NCBI GenBank assembly: GCA_900129595.1 | Contig: FQWG01000005.1 | Span: forward strand, 245,579-309,578 | Direction: 5' to 3' | Length of the DNA stretch: 64,000 nt | Origin: Flavobacterium frigidimaris | Lineage (GTDB): Bacteria; Bacteroidota; Bacteroidia; Flavobacteriales; Flavobacteriaceae | In this document: piece by piece, positions 56,401 through 64,000 of the stretch | How positions within the stretch are numbered: the first letter of the stretch is position 1 | How the letters are laid out: each line of letters opens with the position of its first letter | Program-made: the position numbers and the translations under genes | Notes under the pieces: generated by a model | Databases searched by the model: none | Told to the model about the DNA's origin: nothing | What the model saw: only the letters and a program-made list of their open reading frames with translations

Positions 56401-56563
56401 GTGTAATGATAATAATTTGAGTATTGGTTACATCAGGAAATGCGTCGATTGGCATATTTTTGAAAGAAATAAATCCTGCAACCGCCAATAATCCCACCCA
56501 AAAAAAGGTAAATGCTTTGTTCTTCAGTGAGAAAGCAATAATATTTCTTATGAATTTGTTCAT
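53465..56563 (-). CDS. CzcA/CusA-type heavy-metal efflux RND pump
   Basis: 1032 aa inner-membrane proton-driven pump with 12 helices and two large periplasmic loops. The HME-RND signature in helix 4 reads D396-FGIII-D402-GAVVMV-E409, with the same D-x5-D-x6-E spacing as CzcA (D402/D408/E415). It favours divalent cations (Co, Zn, Cd, Ni) rather than copper. It forms a tripartite pump with the adaptor (gap 3 bases) and TolC-like channel upstream, and is last in the operon. A hairpin near 53386-53412 may terminate it. Confidence 0.95.
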   Translation of the reverse strand: MNKFIRNIIAFSLKNKAFTFFWVGLLAVAGFISFKNMPIDAFPDVTNTQIIIITQWNGKSAEEVERFVTSPIEISMNSVQKKTSVRSITMFGLSVIKIIFDDGVDDQFARLQVNNLLKNVSLPDDVEPDVQPPYGPTGEIFRYIVKSDSRDSRELLTYQNWVIDKQLRSVPGVADLNVFGGQTKTYEVGVDPIKLAKYNITPLQVYNAVNGGNLNVGGDIIEKNGQAFVVRGVGLLKSIQDIENIIVDDANGNPILVKNLATVYESAMPRVGQTGLGNNDDVVEGIIVMRKGENPQETLALIKAKIKDLNDNVLPKDIKLVTFYDRDNLMNFTTETVMHNLFEGIILVTCVVFLFMADWRTTFTVSIVIPLSLLFAFLCLKMMGMSANLLSLGAVDFGIIIDGAVVMVEGLFVVLDRRAHQLGMTAFNKIAKGSLIKRTGAEMGKAIFFSKLIIITALLPIFSFQKVEGKMFSPLAYTLGFALMGALLFTLTLVPVLSHILLNKNVKEKHNPFVNFWDRIVGKSFAWTFKHKVQSLIGSIALLVAVFFSATFLGTEFLPQLNEGALWVTAELPMSTSLPESVKTAAIIRKDLESFPEVKNVLSQTGRSNDGTDPNGFGFIQLQVDLKPKSEWKRKISMDDLINEMDEKLKVHQGITYNYSQPVIDNVAESVAGFKASNAVKIYGDDLDKLDELSNEVLAQIKHIPGIKDAGILRNVGQPEISVVLDRDKMAAYGVTLSDAQAVLELAFGGKTATEKYEDDKKFDVRVRFSKEYRKDENDIAELKVPTISGIKIPLKEISDLKTITGPAFIYRDNTKRFIGVKFSVRDRDLGSTIAEAQAKVAKMKLPTGYTVGWTGEFENQVRASARLAQVVPISLIGIFVLLFVLFGNIKDSLLVLANVPFAIIGGIIALHLTGMNFGISAGVGFIALLGICIQNGVILISEFHHNLKAKFTLEESIFRGVKARTRAVVMTALMASIGLMPAAISTGIGSESQKPLAIVIIGGLITATILTLLVFPIIFWVFNRKKDVPIE

Positions 56564-56566
56564 GTT

Positions 56567-57652
56567 TTATTCGTTTAGAGCACGATAAATAAATAACTGA
56601 TTATTAGTAATAACTTTTTCTTTTTCTTTTATACCTTTAGAAATGTAGGTGACATCACCAACGACTCTGTAAACGTCTACTTGTCTTGTTTCGATATTAT
56701 TACGATCCTTAAAAATCATCACAAAATTTTTGCTTTTGTCAAAAACAATTGATTTACTGGGTACGGCTATCATAGAGTCTCCTTCGCTATAAGACAGTTT
56801 GATATTGGCATTCATATCCGGTTTTAGCATATAATCCGGATTTTCTAATTTTATACGTGCCTGCATTGCTTTTGTTTCCGGATCAATAACGTTAAAAATT
56901 TTATCTACTTTCCCTTTAAAAACTTTATCCGGATAACTCAAGGTAGTCACATCAGCATCAATACCTAGTTTTACCTTATTGATATCAATTTCGTTGATAT
57001 TAGCCAATGCCCAAACCTCACTTATTTCTGCAATATCAAAAATATTTTCAGACCGGTCACTTCGTAACAGCATGTCCTGATTGATGCTTTTTTGAATGAT
57101 AAATCCACTTATGGGGGCAGTCACTTCATAAATCGAACCCGCTTTGATGTTGTAAATTTTGTATGTTTCCTGAACTTTGCTCAATTGTGATTGCGCTTTA
57201 TTTACTTCTGATTTCGCCTGAAGCACATCACTCTCAGAATTTAATTTACCATCAAACAATTCCTGGGCTACTTTCAATTGGTTTTTCGCAACCAACAAAT
57301 CATTTTTCGCATCGATCGACTGCTTTTCAAAATCAGCAATATCAGTACTTTTTATGGTCGCAAGCACTTGTCCTTTGCGGACATAGTCTCCAAGTTCAAC
57401 ATTTACTTTGACCACATTACCGCCAACAAGCGGATAAACATCAATCATTTTGTTGTTATCAGCAGTAATTTTTCCGTAAAAACTCAATACATTTTTTACA
57501 GGTTCTGTTTGCGCTATTGCTGTCGTAGTTGTTTTCAGCATCGAATTGCTTAGTACAAAAGACGAATTAGTGTCAGGATTATCGACTTCCTTTTTGCAGC
57601 TCGTGATTGATAAACTCACAAGAGCAATTCCTATAATTATTTTATATTTCAT
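56567..57652 (-). CDS. Efflux RND periplasmic adaptor (MFP)
   Basis: 361 aa with an N-terminal lipoprotein signal (IIIGIALVSLSITSC). It has a biotinyl-lipoyl-like domain (VYPLVGGNVVKVNVELGDYVRKGQVLATIKS), a coiled-coil hairpin (AKNDLLVAKNQLKVAQELFDGKLNSESDVLQAKSEVNKAQSQL) and beta-barrel part. It joins the RND pump and the outer-membrane channel. Located between tolC-like and RND genes with tight spacing. Confidence 0.93.
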   Translation of the reverse strand: MKYKIIIGIALVSLSITSCKKEVDNPDTNSSFVLSNSMLKTTTTAIAQTEPVKNVLSFYGKITADNNKMIDVYPLVGGNVVKVNVELGDYVRKGQVLATIKSTDIADFEKQSIDAKNDLLVAKNQLKVAQELFDGKLNSESDVLQAKSEVNKAQSQLSKVQETYKIYNIKAGSIYEVTAPISGFIIQKSINQDMLLRSDRSENIFDIAEISEVWALANINEIDINKVKLGIDADVTTLSYPDKVFKGKVDKIFNVIDPETKAMQARIKLENPDYMLKPDMNANIKLSYSEGDSMIAVPSKSIVFDKSKNFVMIFKDRNNIETRQVDVYRVVGDVTYISKGIKEKEKVITNNQLFIYRALNE

Positions 57653-57663
57653 TATGTTTAGTT

Positions 57664-58908
57664 TTAGAATAAGTCTTTGTTGATGGTACTATTTAATTCT
57701 TCGCCGGAAAGCACTACTTTTTTCTTTAATTCATTTACCTGAATAGAAGCCTGATTGTAGCTTTCCATAAAATCAGTAAACTCTAATAAACTAATGTTTC
57801 GTTTTTGGAAATTGGTAAGGATTCCGTTATAAACTGCTTCGAAGTCTGAATTTACGGTAGGTTTTATCACCACATAGTTTTTGCGTGATTCGTCCCATTT
57901 ATTCCATGCCGACGCAATTTCAGTTTGCAATTGCAAGTCAAAATTTTGTTTTTCAACTTTAGATTGTTCTAAAATAGTTTTCGCATATTTTATATTTCCT
58001 TTGTTTTTATTCCATAGTGGTAACGGAATTCCAAGTGTCAAATTTGCCTCCCTGTTAAATGCACCGCTACGCTGGTCATAATTGGCACCAACAGTAATAT
58101 CAGGAACAGAAAGGGCTTTTTGCCATTTTACATTAATTTCATTCGCTTCAATATCCATTTGTTTGGCCAGATAATCGGGACGATTGGCAAGGGCTTCATC
58201 CTGAAATGCTTTTAGATCAAACGGAATTGTAACGATGTATTTATTAAATTCTTCTTTTGAAACTTCCGGGACTATATTATCTGCAGAATTTAGTAATAGT
58301 TTCAGGTTAGCTTGTTCTTCAATATTTTCATTCACAACCTCCATACGCTCGTTTTTAAAGTTTAAATACAGCGATTGTAAACGAACAAGATCCCTTAAAG
58401 GAATATTTCCTTTTTGTACCTGAACAGAGTAGGAGTTGATCAAATCTTCGATATGGGCAAGTTGATTGTCTGTAGTTTCAAGACTTTTTTTGTTGTAATA
58501 CACAGTAAAAAAACTCTTTCGTAATTGCAGTTTTAAGGTTCTCAGTAAATCATTAAACTGTAATTCGGCTAATTTTTCATTGGTTTGAGCCAATTTTATT
58601 TCATTGCGCTTTTTTCCGCCCAAATAAATCAGCTGTTCAATACCAAATGCTTTCTGTCCTTGTTTTCCAATATCAAAATATTGATTTCTTTCAGGATTGT
58701 AAGCATTTAATTCTGCTGTAAGGGAGGGATTGTCCCAAATCCGGGCCTGAATTGTCATTGCTTTCGATGCATCAATATTATATTGCGATGCCAACAAAAA
58801 AAGGTTGTTTTTAAGAAATTGGCTTTCACAGTCCTGAAGTGTAACTGCTTTTTGAGCCAAAACTACCGGACCGAAAAGTACAAGTAGCAATGCACAGAGT
58901 TTTCTCAT
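57664..58908 (-). CDS. TolC-family outer-membrane channel
   Basis: 414 aa with signal peptide (MRKLCALLLVLFGPVVLAQ) and two repeated helical-barrel units (SQFLKNNLFLLASQYNIDASKAMTIQARIWDNPSLTAEL; ANEINVKWQKALSVPDITVGANYDQRSGAFNREANLTLGIPLPLWNKNKGNI). Outer-membrane component of the metal pump. First pump gene after the sensor kinase; the 84-base gap contains a promoter and phased repeats. Confidence 0.93.
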   Translation of the reverse strand: MRKLCALLLVLFGPVVLAQKAVTLQDCESQFLKNNLFLLASQYNIDASKAMTIQARIWDNPSLTAELNAYNPERNQYFDIGKQGQKAFGIEQLIYLGGKKRNEIKLAQTNEKLAELQFNDLLRTLKLQLRKSFFTVYYNKKSLETTDNQLAHIEDLINSYSVQVQKGNIPLRDLVRLQSLYLNFKNERMEVVNENIEEQANLKLLLNSADNIVPEVSKEEFNKYIVTIPFDLKAFQDEALANRPDYLAKQMDIEANEINVKWQKALSVPDITVGANYDQRSGAFNREANLTLGIPLPLWNKNKGNIKYAKTILEQSKVEKQNFDLQLQTEIASAWNKWDESRKNYVVIKPTVNSDFEAVYNGILTNFQKRNISLLEFTDFMESYNQASIQVNELKKKVVLSGEELNSTINKDLF

Positions 58909-58928
58909 TGTATCATTTTTATTTTATA

Positions 58929-58988
58929 CAAATATGCTATCACCAGACTTTAAGACTCCTTAAAATCTACCTTAAAAATACCTTAAAA
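58929..58988 (-). promoter_or_regulatory. Pump promoter with phased direct repeats (response-regulator site)
   Basis: On the minus strand TTTTAAGG occurs three times (58981-58988, 58970-58977, 58958-58965), spaced 11 and 12 bp. A degenerate fourth copy follows near 58948-58954. CATATTTG (58936-58929) resembles a -7 box. Direct repeats with about one helical turn are how OmpR/PhoB-type regulators bind, so the linked regulator is the obvious candidate. Confidence 0.6.
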
Positions 58989-58992
58989 TAAT

Positions 58993-60354
58993 TTATAAAT
59001 GAAAAAATAATTGAAATAAATTCGTGTTAATGTCTGGAACACTGTAGGTTATTGTCGCATTGTGAAGTGTCAGAATGCGCTGGACTATTCGTAATCCAAG
59101 ACCAAAGCCCGATGTTCCTTTAGAATTTTCGCCACGCATAAAAGGCTGGAAAAGATTTTTTTGCTCAATTTCGTTTAAAGTATTTCCAGTGTTGGATATA
59201 GAAATAACTAAATCATCGTCTTTTGCATTAATCAGTACTTTAGCCTGTTTATTGTCTGAGTAAACACAGGCATTTTTCAGGACATTACTCAAAGCAATTT
59301 CCAATAAGTTCCTATTACCCTTTATTTCCAGTACTGTGTCCAGGTTTTCGCTTTCTTCGATTTCAAAAAGAATGAGAAATTCAGGATAACTTTTATTTAG
59401 ATTTTCGATAGCCGAGAACAGAATTTCATCCATACGGTGCACTTCGTTGTTTTCGTGTGTTTTATTGTCTATTTTAGATAAAATCAATAAAGAATTAATC
59501 AATTCAGTCAATTGATTGACATCCGATAAGATGTTGGTTAAAAAGGCTCTTCTTTCGTTGCTCGTTTTGTTGTCAGAAATGACATTTTCTATTTGAGAGG
59601 TAATTCTTGATAGCGGAGTTCTTAATTCGTGAGAAGCATGTGCAGTAAACTCTTTTTGTCTTTGATACGAGATTTCAATTCTGTCCATCATAAAATTGAA
59701 TTCACTTGCAATCAGGTCAATTTCATCTTTATTGCTTTTCGATGCTATACGGGTATCAAGATTGTTCTCGTTGATGTTCTTTATTTTTTGATGAAAAGTA
59801 TTTAGCGGATTCATTAATTTTTTTACTGTAATGGAAGTAACAACCCAGCAAATACAAGTAAAAAAAATATAAGATACTATCAATGTATATCGTAGAAAAA
59901 GCAGTCTTCGCTGTCCAAAATTATCAGTTGCAGATATCAGGGCATAAAAATCCCTGTCTTTGGTATCGTAAAAAACACCATAAACCTCATAATTTCCTTG
60001 TTGTTTGAAAAAGGTTTTATGTTTTTTCAAATATTTTAAATCCTCAACAGACCATTTGATTTTGGCATCGTCAATACTGCTGTAAATAAGTTTGTAATTA
60101 GAATCAAAAACCAGTGTTTTTTCATCATACAGTTTATTAATTGAGTTCTGATCAATCATCTTTAAAAGCTGATTGTCTATTTCTTTAACATTTACCAGAA
60201 GTTTGATGTTAGAAAGGGCTTTGATTTCCAACCGATCACGGAATTCATCTTTTCTAAAGTTAGAGTATAAAACAAATATCAACGTAGAAGCCAACCCAAA
60301 AAGGATTGTAAACAATAAACTGACTAAAAGTGATATTCGGTTTTTTAATGTCAT
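58993..60354 (-). CDS. Sensor histidine kinase (metal-responsive type)
   Basis: 453 aa. Two transmembrane helices (about residues 8-30 and 155-175) flank a periplasmic sensor of about 120 residues. HAMP region, then the H-box HASHELRTPLSRI (His242), N-box LSNVLKNACVYS and G-boxes GFGLGLRIVQRIL. It overlaps the response regulator by four bases (ATGA at 60351-60354). Position above the pump suggests it senses periplasmic metal. Confidence 0.93.
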   Translation of the reverse strand: MTLKNRISLLVSLLFTILFGLASTLIFVLYSNFRKDEFRDRLEIKALSNIKLLVNVKEIDNQLLKMIDQNSINKLYDEKTLVFDSNYKLIYSSIDDAKIKWSVEDLKYLKKHKTFFKQQGNYEVYGVFYDTKDRDFYALISATDNFGQRRLLFLRYTLIVSYIFFTCICWVVTSITVKKLMNPLNTFHQKIKNINENNLDTRIASKSNKDEIDLIASEFNFMMDRIEISYQRQKEFTAHASHELRTPLSRITSQIENVISDNKTSNERRAFLTNILSDVNQLTELINSLLILSKIDNKTHENNEVHRMDEILFSAIENLNKSYPEFLILFEIEESENLDTVLEIKGNRNLLEIALSNVLKNACVYSDNKQAKVLINAKDDDLVISISNTGNTLNEIEQKNLFQPFMRGENSKGTSGFGLGLRIVQRILTLHNATITYSVPDINTNLFQLFFHL

Positions 60355-61031
60355 TCCTTATCGCTCAAATAATATCCGTAACCAATTTTGGTTCGAATAA
60401 GTTTTGTTTCGTGGTCTTTGTCTATTTTTTTTCTCAAAAAATTAATATAAACCTCAATTGTGTTTTGGTTGGTTTCAATATGATAGTCCCATAGTTTTTC
60501 TGCAATAAATTGCTTCGACAGAACTTTGCCTTTGGCATGAGCCAAAATTAAAATGAGCTTGAACTCTTTTGGAGTAAGTTTTATTTCTTCTCCGGAGCGA
60601 AATACTTTCATGTCTTCTTCCAGAATTTCCAAATCCTGAATGATTATTTTTTTTTCTACCTGCTGCGGAATTTCTTTTCGTCTTAAGAGAGAAGAGATCC
60701 GGGCATATAATTCTTCAAAATGAAAAGGCTTTACCAGATAATCGTCTGCCCCGTTATCAAAAGAAGCCAGTTTATCCTCGATTTCGCTAAAAGCCGTGAG
60801 CATGATAATGGGCGTTTTTTTATCGATTTCGCGAATGCCTTTACAAACTTCAATTCCGTTTATTCCCGGAACATTGATATCTAGAACTATTAAATCATAT
60901 TCATAAGGAAAATACTTTTTTAATAATAAAGTGCCATCGTAATAAGGGAAACACTCGAATTTTTTTGAAGAAAAAAATGCTGAGATTTCTTTAGATAAAG
61001 TAAAATCGTCTTCGAGTAAAAGTATTTTCAT
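60351..61031 (-). CDS. OmpR-family response regulator
   Basis: 226 aa from ATG 61031 (MKILLLEDDFTLSKEISAFF); a TTG 18 bases upstream is not favoured. Receiver Asp51 and Lys101, then winged-helix DNA-binding domain (ILAHAKGKVLSKQFIAEKLWDYHIETNQNTIEVYINFLRKKID). Presumably activates the pump promoter at 58929-58988 when phosphorylated. Confidence 0.95.
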   Translation of the reverse strand: MKILLLEDDFTLSKEISAFFSSKKFECFPYYDGTLLLKKYFPYEYDLIVLDINVPGINGIEVCKGIREIDKKTPIIMLTAFSEIEDKLASFDNGADDYLVKPFHFEELYARISSLLRRKEIPQQVEKKIIIQDLEILEEDMKVFRSGEEIKLTPKEFKLILILAHAKGKVLSKQFIAEKLWDYHIETNQNTIEVYINFLRKKIDKDHETKLIRTKIGYGYYLSDKE

Positions 61032-61097
61032 TGAATGGTTTATTGGCAAATTCGGCCATTTTTACAAATAACCGAATTTGCGTTTTTAAATCTGTTC

Positions 61098-62186
61098 TTA
61101 TTTAAAATAAGAAAAAGTTTCATTATTTTCAATTTTCAACAGAGATTCATAAATCAACTGAATTACATTTTCAACATCTTCCCTGTGAACCATTTCTACA
61201 GTGGTATGCATATACCGCAAAGGCAAAGAAATCAATGCAGATGCTACACCGCCGTTGCTGTAAGCAAATGCATCAGTATCTGTACCTGTTGCACGGGAAG
61301 TCGCATGACGCTGAAAAGGGATTTTATTCTCTTCGGCTGTATCAACGATCAAATCACGAAGCCTGTTCTGAACAGCTGGTGCGTAAGCTATAACCGGACC
61401 TTTACCCATTTTAAGATCACCTTCTACTTTTTTATCAATCATTGGCGTAGTAGTGTCATGACAAACATCAGTTACAATGGCAACATTAGGTTTAATCGTT
61501 TGCGCGATCATTTCAGCACCGCGAAGACCAATTTCTTCCTGAACAGAATTGACTATATATAATCCAAACGGAAGTGTTTTTTTGTTCTCTTTTAATAAAC
61601 GGGCCACTTCAGCAATCATAAAACCGCCCATTCTGTTATCAATTGCACGACAAACGAATTTGTTCCCGTTCAAAATCATAAACTCGTCAGGATAAGTAAT
61701 CACGCAACCCACATGTACGCCCATTTCCAGAACCTGTTCTTTCGTTTCGCATCCTAGATCAATAAAAATATTGCTGATTTTTGGTGCTTCTTCCTTATCA
61801 CGTAAACGTGTATGAATTGCCGGCCAGCCAAAAACACCCTTTACAATTCCTTTTTTAGTATGTATATGTACCCTTTTTGATGGCGCAATTTGATGATCAG
61901 ATCCACCATTTCTAATTACATATAATAAACCATCATCTGTAATGTAGTTTACATACCACGAAATTTCGTCGGCATGACCTTCAATAACCACCTTAAAAGG
62001 TGCGTCCGGGTTAATAACTCCCACAGCCGTTCCGTAAGTATCCGTGATAAAAGTATCTACATAAGGTTTTAGATAATTCATCCAAAGTTTTTGCCCTTCG
62101 CTTTCGTAGCCAGTAGGAGAGGCGTTATTTAGGTAGCTTTCAAGGAAAGCAATCGAGGTATCTTTTAAGATAGATGCTGTACTCAT
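61098..62186 (-). CDS. M42-family metallopeptidase
   Basis: 362 aa, PepA/glutamyl aminopeptidase family with two metal ions. Metal and catalytic residues are visible in EGHADEISW, CRAIDNRMGGFM, SVQEEIGLRGAEM, TDVCHDTT and MHTTVEMVHREDVENV. No signal peptide, so a cytosolic aminopeptidase, often as a dodecamer. It is divergent from the DUF4294 gene, with 81 bases between starts. Confidence 0.94.
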   Translation of the reverse strand: MSTASILKDTSIAFLESYLNNASPTGYESEGQKLWMNYLKPYVDTFITDTYGTAVGVINPDAPFKVVIEGHADEISWYVNYITDDGLLYVIRNGGSDHQIAPSKRVHIHTKKGIVKGVFGWPAIHTRLRDKEEAPKISNIFIDLGCETKEQVLEMGVHVGCVITYPDEFMILNGNKFVCRAIDNRMGGFMIAEVARLLKENKKTLPFGLYIVNSVQEEIGLRGAEMIAQTIKPNVAIVTDVCHDTTTPMIDKKVEGDLKMGKGPVIAYAPAVQNRLRDLIVDTAEENKIPFQRHATSRATGTDTDAFAYSNGGVASALISLPLRYMHTTVEMVHREDVENVIQLIYESLLKIENNETFSYFK

Positions 62187-62267
62187 AAAAATATTTTTTT
62201 GCTAATTTATAAATTTGGTATCAGAGTTGTGTATAAATATATAATTTTACACTTAAATTATGATTCA

Positions 62268-62948
62268 ATGAGATTTACCTACTGCATTTTATTCCTTATT
62301 ATGATTTCGTTTACAAGTCATGCCCAGGTTACGCCCAAAGAAAATCAACAAATGGGGTATATATTGACCGAGCGCGATTCGATTTTAAATGATACTATCG
62401 AATTGCCTGAGATTATTATTTCGAAAGAAAAACTGGATCCCGAAGCACAAAAGCAATTTCTGATTCTTCAAAACAGGGTTTACAAAGTATATCCTTATGC
62501 AAGATTAGCTGCAGATAGATTGACAGCTCTGAATAGCGGAATGGCACGTTTGAAAACCAATCGCGAAAAAAAGAAGTATTTCAAGATTGTCGAAGATTAT
62601 CTTAATAATGAATTCGAAGACAGGCTTAAAAAGTTGTCGCGTAAGCAAGGGCAAATCCTGGTTAAGTTAGTTCATAGGCAAACCGGCATCACAACATATG
62701 AGTTAATTCGGACTTTAAAAAGCGGTTTTAAGGCCTTTGTATCTAATACCACAGCCAATTTATTCGATATTAGTTTGAAAACGGAATACAAACCCTATGA
62801 TTCTAATGAAGATTATCTGATCGAAGCGATTCTCGTCAGGGCATTCGAGTCTGGACGATTGGCAAATCAGAAAGCGGCAAATCCCGTAAACTATGATGAC
62901 TTATTGAATCATTGGGAGGCGAAAGCAAAAACAGTAAACAAAGAATAA
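62268..62948 (+). CDS. DUF4294 secreted protein
   Basis: 226 aa from ATG 62268 with a signal peptide MRFTYCILFLIMISFTSHAQ; upstream in-frame starts are rejected. LPEIIISKEKLDPEAQKQFLILQNRVYKVYPYARLAADRL and FEDRLKKLSRKQGQILVKLVHRQTG define DUF4294. Periplasmic, function unknown, widespread in Bacteroidota. Confidence 0.9.
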   Translation: MRFTYCILFLIMISFTSHAQVTPKENQQMGYILTERDSILNDTIELPEIIISKEKLDPEAQKQFLILQNRVYKVYPYARLAADRLTALNSGMARLKTNREKKKYFKIVEDYLNNEFEDRLKKLSRKQGQILVKLVHRQTGITTYELIRTLKSGFKAFVSNTTANLFDISLKTEYKPYDSNEDYLIEAILVRAFESGRLANQKAANPVNYDDLLNHWEAKAKTVNKE

Positions 62949-63540
62949 TCGCTCCTATATATAAGGACGAATTTTTGTCCTTACAACCCGACAGGTTTTC
63001 AAAACCTGTCGGGTTTGTTATTTGCAATATATAGGAGGTAATTTGTCCTGTTAAGCGCAGTCGAAGCCTATTCAGTGTATTCTTGGGATTCTAGGATTTG
63101 AATAAGGAGCTATTTCCTGCTGTGCGCTACAATCTTTTGTGCCGGTCCCGATAGCTATCGGGACCGGCACAAAAGGATTTCCGCTTCCATCAGGGCTATG
63201 GCAGTTGTTTTTATAAGAAGTATATCTATATATAGGAGGAAAAGAAACTTTGTACCTTGCTGACTGCTCAAAACCAATCAAACGAATAAAAATGAAACTT
63301 TGTGCCTTAGTGTCTTGGTGGCAAAACCGGCTAAAGCTATAAAAGCTGTTATGAAGCATTGTTACAAAGTAATCGAAAAACCACCCAAAAAGCTGTGAAG
63401 TCTATAAAAACCGAATGTCTTGCATAGCTGGTATTGCTGAAAATACAATAGACTTCAGAAAATTCCTTAAAAGACAAAAAATGATGATGCTCTAATATTG
63501 GTGTTATCAGAGTGTTAAGAAAAAGTTTCGAAAAACATTG
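62949..63540. repeat. Palindrome-rich intergenic region
   Basis: No gene is supported. AACCCGACAGGTTTT (62985-62999) and AAAACCTGTCGGGTT (63001-63015) form a 15-bp stem with a one-base gap. CTCCTATATAT (62952-62962) and ATATATAGGAG (63027-63037) surround it, and TATATAGGAGG recurs near 63230. A perfect 42-bp palindrome fills 63134-63175. An AAACTTTGTGCCTTAGTG-type unit lies near 63296. Confidence 0.75.
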
Positions 63541-63560
63541 AAATTATATAATGAAAAGTC

Positions 63561-63590
63561 TTGTAAATGTAAATAAAGGTGGTACTTTTG
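63561..63590 (+). promoter_or_regulatory. rRNA operon promoter P1
   Basis: TTG 63561-63563, 19-bp spacer, TACTTTTG 63583-63590, followed by CACCCGC. Confidence 0.8.
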
Positions 63591-63681
63591 CACCCGCAAC
63601 AACGACAGACGTTCACTGAAATACTGGCAAGAGAGATTAATTAAAAGGAAAATTTATTTTCTGAAAAAGATTAAAAAAAGC

Positions 63682-63712
63682 TTGCGAGATTTGAAAACAG
63701 ATGTTACATTTG
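63682..63712 (+). promoter_or_regulatory. rRNA operon promoter P2
   Basis: TTG 63682-63684, 20-bp spacer, TACATTTG 63705-63712, followed by CACCCCGC. Confidence 0.8.
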
Positions 63713-63805
63713 CACCCCGCAAAACAACGGAAGTTCATTGAGATATTGGTTGGGAAATGAGAAGAAAAGGAAAAGAAATTTTCTAAAAAAAACTTCAAAA
63801 TTTAC

Positions 63806-63836
63806 TTGCCAGTTGAAAATAAATTTTCTACTTTTG
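63806..63836 (+). promoter_or_regulatory. rRNA operon promoter P3
   Basis: TTG 63806-63808, 20-bp spacer, TACTTTTG 63829-63836, followed by CACCCGC. Confidence 0.8.
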
Positions 63837-64000
63837 CACCCGCTTTGAGAGATAAGCGAAACAAAACAGAAGACACGTTCGTAGACATATTGAATTGACA
63901 GCCGTTTTAACAGAGATGTTAAAACAAAAGAATAAAGAGTAATGGAATCGAGAGATTTGAAAAGAACCGATAGAGACTGATTCGAATAACAATACGATTT
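63837..64000 (+). promoter_or_regulatory. rRNA operon leader (16S gene beyond window)
   Basis: GTTCGTAGACATATTGAATTGACAG-like sequence and AATAAAGAGTAATGGAATCG lie here, as in Flavobacterium 16S leaders. The three promoters recur at 122 and 124 bp with conserved GTTCA(C/T)TGA(A/G)ATA(C/T)TGG downstream of P1 and P2. No mature 16S sequence is reached. Confidence 0.7.

Noticed and set aside
61035..61562. 175-aa plus-strand frame
   Set aside because: Antisense to the well-supported M42 peptidase; composition unlike a protein.
63072..63359. 95-aa minus-strand frame
   Set aside because: Covers palindromic repeats upstream of the rRNA promoters; no family.

Overview
The window looks like a Flavobacterium-type chromosome (Bacteroidota). 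It is AT-rich, with promoters of the TTG / TAnnTTTG type, SusC/SusD pairs, the gliding genes gldF and gldG, a DUF4294 protein and many dispersed Flavobacterium-style palindromic repeats. Identification is by reading the sequence and protein families; no search was run.

Layout. 1-1.75 kb: a partial surface protein and a DUF4465 lipoprotein. 1.75-10.2 kb: an FAD monooxygenase with a zinc-ribbon-like N-terminus, then a LacI regulator divergent from a polyol module (mannitol/fructuronate-type dehydrogenase, FucP-like permease, fructokinase), with a striking double LacI operator between them, then an MFS exporter. 10.2-18 kb: a long leader and a SusC/SusD pair, facing a TonB receptor. 18-20.4 kb: cold-shock protein, small unknowns and a TrmH-type methyltransferase.

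20.4-32.2 kb is an integrated element. A 16-bp direct repeat (20408-20423 and 32165-32180) lies at the 3' end of mnmE, with the tyrosine integrase next to the mnmE side. The backbone is integrase, a companion protein, excisionase-like protein, primase-helicase, toprim protein, a cluster of TGTCATCA repeats, a possible oriT hairpin and a broken mobC. No relaxase remains. The cargo is an XRE regulator, an unknown 138-aa protein, an HD-domain/Hsp90-like (GHKL) ATPase split by an in-frame amber codon exactly at the expected catalytic Glu of the N-box, an orphan HigA-like protein and a membrane protein. This cargo is the best candidate for an undescribed system, possibly defensive; that function is inference only.

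32.2-51.3 kb is mostly housekeeping: mnmE (with pieces of a dispersed repeat inside its coding sequence), universal stress protein, membrane-anchored MutS-like ATPase, FrnE-like oxidoreductase, dnaN, gldG/gldF, SAM hydrolase, phoH, HAD phosphatase, S9 peptidase, purC and a GH26 mannanase. 51.5-53.3 kb: two paralogous secreted ankyrin proteins flank an SRPBCC protein. 53.4-61 kb: a two-component system and a metal efflux RND pump in one transcription direction, with phased direct repeats (a likely regulator site) ahead of the tolC-like gene. 61-63 kb: M42 peptidase and DUF4294 protein. The last 450 bases carry three tandem strong promoters and the leader of an rRNA operon whose 16S gene lies beyond the window.
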